DNA from: DASUMP01 sp036277635
Lineage (GTDB): Bacteria > Actinomycetota > Acidimicrobiia > IMCC26256 > PALSA-610
DNA length: 18,501 nt
Assembly: GCA_036277635.1 (NCBI GenBank)
Contig: DASUMP010000056.1
Location: forward strand, 1-18,501
Direction: 5' to 3'
The notes under the pieces were generated by a model. The model had not been told where the DNA came from. It did no database searches and saw nothing but the letters and a program-made list of their open reading frames with translations. Both the position numbers and the translations under genes were made by a program. This document shows positions 14,395-18,501 of this stretch, in pieces; the stretch's first letter is position 1, and each line of letters starts with the position of its first letter.

Positions 14395-16071
14395 TCATCG
14401 CAGCCCGGTGGCCGCGCCGACGTCGGCTCGGAGGGTGGCCAACCGGCGCTCGGCGGCGGCCCGAGCGCTCGCGACGTCGGCGCCGACCGGTTCGACCACC
14501 TCGAAGTAGCACTTCAGCTTCGGTTCGGTGCCGCTCGGGCGGATCAGGACGCGCGACGAGTCCGCCAGGTCGAGTTGGACCACGTCGGCCGCGGGCAGCC
14601 CGGTCGTGGGCGCCAGGAAGTCGGTGACCGCCGCCACCTCGACGCCGCCGAGCGATGCCGGGGGCGCGCTGCGGACGCGCTGCATCAGCGCTGACATCTC
14701 GGCGGCGCCGGCGGCGCCCTCGAAGCGCACCGACCACTGGCTCGTCGCGTGCACCCCGTGGACGCGCGCGAGGTCGTCGAGCGCGTCGGTGAGGGTGCGT
14801 CCGGCGGCGAGCAGCTCGGCGGTCATCGCCGCGACCGCCAGCGCGGCGGTGAGACCGTCCTTGTCGCGGGCGTGCGGGCCGATCGCGTAGCCGAGTGCTT
14901 CCTCGTAGCCACAGACGAAGCGCAGCGTCGGCCGGTCCTCGACGGCGCGGGCGATCCACTTGAAGCCGGTGAGGACGCGCGCCGAGCTCGCGCCGTGCGC
15001 CGCCGCGATGCGATCGAGGAGCGTCGACGACACGATCGTCGTGACCGCGAGTCGGTCGGTCCCCGAGCCGCGGCGCAGCAACCACTCGGCGAGGAGCGCG
15101 CCGAGCTCGTCGCCGGTGAGGCGGCGGTACCCGTCGGTGGTCGGGACCGCGACGGCGAGCCGGTCGGCGTCGGGATCGTTGGCGAGCACGATGTCGGCGC
15201 CGGTGCGTTGCGCGGTCGCGAACGCGAGGTCCAGCGCGCCCGGCTCCTCGGGGTTCGGGAAGACCGTGGTCGGGAAGTCGGGGTCGGGCTCGCTCTGCTC
15301 GGCGACGACGACCGGCGCGTCGAACCCCGCACGCGCGAACAGCGGGAGCAGCACGTCGCGGCCGACGCCGTGTAGCGGCGTGTAGGCGATCCGTACCGCC
15401 CGCGGTCCGGCGTAGGGCACGGTCGCGAGCGCCTCGTCGAGGTAGGCGCCGATGACGTCGTCGCCGATCGCACCGATCCGCGACGAGTCGTGCGCCAACG
15501 GGATCTCGGTCGCCGGTCCGGCCGACGCGATGTGGCTCGCGATCTCCGTGTCGACCGGGGCGGTGATCTGCGCGCCGTTGCCTTCGTAGACCTTGTAGCC
15601 GTTGTCGGGCGCGGGGTTGTGGCTGGCGGTGACCATCACGCCTGCGGCGGCGCCGAGATGGCGGACCGCGAACGCGGTGACGGGCGTCGGCCAGCACCGA
15701 TCGGCGAGGTGCACGCGCAGGCCGGCGGCGGCGAGCACGGCCGCGCTGTCGTGGGCGAACTCGCGCGACTGGTGGCGGGCGTCGTAGCCGATCACGACGC
15801 CGCGCTCAGCGGCGCCGGAGCGTGCTTCGAGCAGGAACGTCGCGAGGCCGCGCGCGGCGGCGCGCACCACCGCGACGTTCATGCGCGACGGCCCGCCGCC
15901 GAGGGCGCCCCGGAGCCCGGCGGTGCCGAACTCGAGCGGCCCCGCGAACCGATCCGCGAGCGCGGACGCGTCGTCGGCGGCGAGGAGGGCTTCGAGCTCG
16001 GCGCGGGTGTGCGGGTCGGGGTCGGCGTCGATCCACGCCCGCACGGCGGCGGCGAGCGCGGGATCGATCAC
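14395..16071 (-). CDS. Phosphohexomutase/phosphopentomutase (PMM/PGM2 family)
   Basis: A 558-residue alpha-D-phosphohexomutase-superfamily enzyme with four domains. FGTAGLRG (48-55) is near the N-terminus. The phosphoserine Ser150 is in TASHNPAPDNGYK, the Mg2+ site DPDADR uses Asp299, Asp301 and Asp303, the sugar-recognition loop reads GYEEALGY, and the C-terminal phosphate-binding loop reads RPSGTEPK. Length and motifs match the PGM2-like branch, which includes phosphopentomutases. M. tuberculosis pmmB occupies an equivalent place beside punA/deoD and upp. Here it lies directly ahead of deoC and no deoB-type gene is present, so I infer conversion of (deoxy)ribose-1-phosphate to the 5-phosphate. 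The GTG start overlaps the kinase stop (GTGA). Phosphomannomutase or phosphoglucomutase activity is the alternative. Confidence 0.88.
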   Translation of the reverse strand: MIDPALAAAVRAWIDADPDPHTRAELEALLAADDASALADRFAGPLEFGTAGLRGALGGGPSRMNVAVVRAAARGLATFLLEARSGAAERGVVIGYDARHQSREFAHDSAAVLAAAGLRVHLADRCWPTPVTAFAVRHLGAAAGVMVTASHNPAPDNGYKVYEGNGAQITAPVDTEIASHIASAGPATEIPLAHDSSRIGAIGDDVIGAYLDEALATVPYAGPRAVRIAYTPLHGVGRDVLLPLFARAGFDAPVVVAEQSEPDPDFPTTVFPNPEEPGALDLAFATAQRTGADIVLANDPDADRLAVAVPTTDGYRRLTGDELGALLAEWLLRRGSGTDRLAVTTIVSSTLLDRIAAAHGASSARVLTGFKWIARAVEDRPTLRFVCGYEEALGYAIGPHARDKDGLTAALAVAAMTAELLAAGRTLTDALDDLARVHGVHATSQWSVRFEGAAGAAEMSALMQRVRSAPPASLGGVEVAAVTDFLAPTTGLPAADVVQLDLADSSRVLIRPSGTEPKLKCYFEVVEPVGADVASARAAAERRLATLRADVGAATGLR

Positions 16072-17057
16072 GTCTCGAGCACCGGCCGGGCCAGCACCGT
16101 CAGATCCGCCTCGGGGCGCGCGCCCAGGTGCGAGATCACTTCGGCGGCCGCCATCGAGCCGAGATGCGCGCACGTCGCCAGACCGAGACCGTTCGTGTAG
16201 CCGTGGAGGAACCCGGCGGCGTAGAGGTCGCCCGCGCCGGTGGTGTCGACGAGTCGAGCGGCGGGGTCGGCGTCGATCACGTGCACCTCGTCGCCGGAGA
16301 CGATGACCGAGCCCTTCTCGGAGCGGGTCAGCGCCGCGACGCGGCAATGCGCCCGCGCTTGTTGGAGCGCGTCGTCGAAGTCGCACTGGTACAACGAGCA
16401 GATCTCGGCCTCGTTCGCGAACAACACGTCGACTTCACGCGCGACCAGCTCGAGCCATTCGGGACGGTGTCGCTCGACGCAGAACGGGTCCGACAACGTG
16501 AGCGACACCTGGCGGCCCGCGCTGTGCGCGACCTTCGCCGCCTTCCAGTACGCGTCCTTCGCTTCGTCGCGATCCCACAGGTAGCCCTCGAGGTACACGA
16601 TCTCGGCGTCAGCGACGAGCGCCTCGTCGACGTCGTCGGGACCGAGGAACGCGGACACGCCGAGGTAGGTGTTCATCGTGCGCTGCGCGTCGGGGGTGAC
16701 CACGATCAGGCAGCGCCCGGTCGACGGGCCGGCGAGCGCAGCGGGAGCTTCGAAGTGGACCCCGGTCGCGCGCAGGTCGTGCCGGAACACCTCGCCGAGT
16801 TGGTCGTCGCGGACCTTGCCGATGTAGGCGGCCCGGCTGCCGAACGCGGCGATCCCGACCATCGTGTTCGCCGCGGAGCCGCCGGAGATCTCGACGCCGG
16901 GCCCCATGGCGTCGTAGAGCTCGTGGGCGCGTGCCTCGTCGATGAGCGTCATCGCGCCCCGTTCGAGCTGCATCGCCTCCACGAACGCATCGTCCTCGTG
17001 CGACAGGACGTCGACGAGCGCGTTGCCGATCCCGACGACGTCGAATGCGGCACTCAC
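16068..17057 (-). CDS. PfkB-family kinase, adenosine-kinase type
   Basis: A 329-residue ribokinase-fold enzyme. The N-terminal GIGNALVDV (9-17) and the GGSAANT glycine pair region (59-65) bind the sugar, NEAE (215-218) helps bind Mg-phosphate, and DTTGAGD (271-277) carries the catalytic base Asp277 and the anion hole. Sequence such as GAMTLID and TMNTYLG is characteristic of the adenosine kinase/sugar kinase subgroup. In this setting phosphorylation of adenosine (or another nucleoside) to its 5'-monophosphate is the most natural role; ribokinase-like activity cannot be excluded. It overlaps the fbiC stop by 4 bp and the mutase start by 4 bp. Confidence 0.88.
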   Translation of the reverse strand: MSAAFDVVGIGNALVDVLSHEDDAFVEAMQLERGAMTLIDEARAHELYDAMGPGVEISGGSAANTMVGIAAFGSRAAYIGKVRDDQLGEVFRHDLRATGVHFEAPAALAGPSTGRCLIVVTPDAQRTMNTYLGVSAFLGPDDVDEALVADAEIVYLEGYLWDRDEAKDAYWKAAKVAHSAGRQVSLTLSDPFCVERHRPEWLELVAREVDVLFANEAEICSLYQCDFDDALQQARAHCRVAALTRSEKGSVIVSGDEVHVIDADPAARLVDTTGAGDLYAAGFLHGYTNGLGLATCAHLGSMAAAEVISHLGARPEADLTVLARPVLET

Positions 17058-18501
17058 TGCGTTCCTCCGATGTGGATGACGGGGCGCAAGCGACGACCCG
17101 CGGTGGTGGTGCGCCCGTACAACGTGGTGCGCTGCACGAGCGGTCGCCCGAGCGGCTCGACGATGCTGCGCATCTCGGTGTCGTCGATCTCTTGACCGTG
17201 GCTCGCGCCCGCGGCTCGCGAGATGTTCTCGTCCATGAGTGTGCCGCCGAGGTCGTTCGCGCCGGCCTGCAAGAGCTGCCGGGCGCCGGGGACCCCGCAC
17301 TTCACCCACGACACCTGGACGTTGTCGATCGCGCCCCGGTACGCGATGCGCCCGACCGCGTGCACGAGGAGCACTTCGCGAAACGTCGGGCCGGTGCGGG
17401 CGCGGCGCTGCAAGAAGATCGGCGTGGCCATGTGCACGAACGGGAGGGGCACGAACTCGGTGAATCCGCCGGTCTCGCGCTGGAGCGCGCGGGTACGCAC
17501 GAGGTGGCGGGCGACGTGCACCGGCCGTTCGACGGTGCCGAACATGATCGTGACGTTCGATCGCAGACCCACCGAGTGCGCGGTGCGGTGCGCGTCGAGC
17601 CACTCCTCGGTGTCGACCTTGTCGGGACAGATCACGGCTCGCACCTCGTCGTCGAGGATCTCCGCCGCGGTCCCTGGGAGCGTCGCGAGCCCGGCGTCCT
17701 GGAGTGCGCGCAGGTAGTCGGCGAGGGGGACGCCCAGCCGGCGGGCGCCTTCGGTGACCTCGAGTGCGGTGAAGCCGTGCACGTGGATGTCGGGGGCGAC
17801 GTCTTTCACCGCGCGGGTGACGTCGAGGTAGTAGTCGCCGTCGAAGTCGGGGTGGATGCCGCCCTGGAGGCAGACCTCGGTCGCGCCGCACTCGACGGCT
17901 TCGACGACCCGTCGTTGCAGCTCTTCGAGCTCGAGCAGGTACGGCGCGCCCCGCAGGTTCAGCGACAGCGGACCCTTCGAGAACGCGCAGAACTTGCACT
18001 TGAACGTGCAGACGTTCGTGTAGTTGATGTTGCGGTTCCGCACGAACGTGACGTCGTCGCCGACGATCTCGCGCCGGAGCTGGTCGGCGACCTCGGCGAC
18101 CCGTGCGACCTCGCGGCCGCGCGCGCCGAGGAGCGTGACGATCTCGTCGACACCGACCTCTTCGCCGGCGAGCACGCCGTCGAGCACCTCACCGACCGCG
18201 CCGCGCGCGCGTGCGGGCCCCGGGACCAACGTGGGTGGGGCGACGTCGCCGCCGGAGACCCACGCGTGGTCGCGGGCGAGGCCCTCGGAGTCGGAGCGCA
18301 CCTGGACCGCGAAGTGCAGGTCGGGGTGGATCCACGTGTCGGGGTCGCGCACGTACTCGGGGTGTGCGGTGAGCCGGGCCACCAGCTCCTTGCCGGCCGC
18401 CGCGGTGGCCGCCGCGAGCGCGTCGAGCGCGGGCCACGGACGCTCGGGGTTCACGTGGTCGAGCGTGACGGGCGAGACGCCGCCCCAGTCGTCGATGCCG
18501 G
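17054..18501 (-). CDS. fbiC: FO synthase (coenzyme F420 biosynthesis), C-terminal CofH half; 5' end outside the window
   Basis: The frame is open from the stop at 17054 to the window edge. The radical-SAM cluster motif CTFKCKFC (CxxxCxxC; first Cys codon at 18008-18010) is followed by CLQGGIHP and a complete CofH-type domain ending at GGTQ. Upstream of a GTG at 18454 the frame continues as DDWGGVSP...NPERPWP, matching the end of the CofG domain in fused FbiC. The visible part is therefore the C-terminal half of a bifunctional protein of about 850 residues, and 18454 is not a true start. The CofH half couples a tyrosine-derived radical to 5-amino-6-ribitylaminouracil; each half releases 5'-deoxyadenosine. 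Its stop overlaps the kinase start, placing it at or near the head of the operon. Confidence 0.93.
   Translation of the reverse strand, partial: GIDDWGGVSPVTLDHVNPERPWPALDALAAATAAAGKELVARLTAHPEYVRDPDTWIHPDLHFAVQVRSDSEGLARDHAWVSGGDVAPPTLVPGPARARGAVGEVLDGVLAGEEVGVDEIVTLLGARGREVARVAEVADQLRREIVGDDVTFVRNRNINYTNVCTFKCKFCAFSKGPLSLNLRGAPYLLELEELQRRVVEAVECGATEVCLQGGIHPDFDGDYYLDVTRAVKDVAPDIHVHGFTALEVTEGARRLGVPLADYLRALQDAGLATLPGTAAEILDDEVRAVICPDKVDTEEWLDAHRTAHSVGLRSNVTIMFGTVERPVHVARHLVRTRALQRETGGFTEFVPLPFVHMATPIFLQRRARTGPTFREVLLVHAVGRIAYRGAIDNVQVSWVKCGVPGARQLLQAGANDLGGTLMDENISRAAGASHGQEIDDTEMRSIVEPLGRPLVQRTTLYGRTTTAGRRLRPVIHIGGTQ
17063..17068 (-). promoter_or_regulatory. Ribosome binding site for the kinase, inside the end of fbiC
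   Basis: Minus-strand GGAGGA lies 5 nt before the GTG at 17057, the clearest Shine-Dalgarno sequence in the leftward operon. It selects this GTG and lets the kinase be translated well even if coupling with fbiC is imperfect. Confidence 0.7.

Noticed and set aside
18454..18501. GTG at 18454 as the start of a stand-alone cofH gene
   Set aside because: The frame continues upstream with sequence matching the end of the CofG domain, so the gene is fused fbiC running out of the window.

Overview
This window reads as high-GC chromosomal DNA of an actinobacterium. Codons favour G/C at the third position, GTG starts are common, and genes are packed with 4-bp stop/start overlaps. At the right edge is a protein that fuses both halves of FO synthase (FbiC), the actinobacterial arrangement. 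The binding protein has a poly-Asp and Ser/Thr-rich lipoprotein linker, which reminds me of Acidimicrobiia, but the class assignment is only a guess. I see no tRNA, rRNA, CRISPR array, insertion sequence, phage gene or transcriptional regulator. No gap between genes exceeds about 185 bp.

Layout. (1) Positions 1-1349, leftward: uracil phosphoribosyltransferase (upp), then a LOG-family nucleotide phosphoribohydrolase-like gene cut by the window edge. (2) Positions 1350-1532: a divergent control region with candidate back-to-back promoters. (3) Positions 1533-9589, rightward: a BMP-type nucleoside-binding lipoprotein, a double-domain ABC ATPase, two membrane permeases (Nup/Bmp-type importer), cytidine deaminase, thymidine/pyrimidine-nucleoside phosphorylase and adenosine deaminase. 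(4) Positions 9586-18501, leftward and convergent on block 3: fbiC (cut by the edge), a PfkB/adenosine-kinase-type kinase, a phosphohexo/pentomutase, deoxyribose-phosphate aldolase (deoC), a full-length aldehyde dehydrogenase, a half-length catalytically dead aldehyde dehydrogenase, a HAD hydrolase and a trimeric-type purine nucleoside phosphorylase. The two blocks share one CTAG as their stop codons.

How the genes fit together. Nucleosides enter through the ABC importer. Cdd and Add deaminate cytidine and adenosine. DeoA and PNP phosphorolyse nucleosides to bases and (deoxy)ribose-1-phosphate. The mutase would give (deoxy)ribose-5-phosphate, DeoC splits deoxyribose-5-phosphate into acetaldehyde and glyceraldehyde-3-phosphate, and the aldehyde dehydrogenase pair could oxidise the acetaldehyde. 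Upp and the kinase return uracil and a nucleoside (probably adenosine) to nucleotides. The gene set resembles the Mycobacterium tuberculosis region with deoD/punA, pmmB, upp, add, deoA and cdd, but here it is more complete.

Most of this is a well-formed but recognisable nucleoside salvage/catabolism island, not a wholly new system. The points I find most worth following are: an apparent split form of the two-domain ALDH16 enzyme next to deoC; fbiC joined to a nucleoside operon; a bulged hairpin centred on the shared CTAG stop; and two genes that look leaderless.
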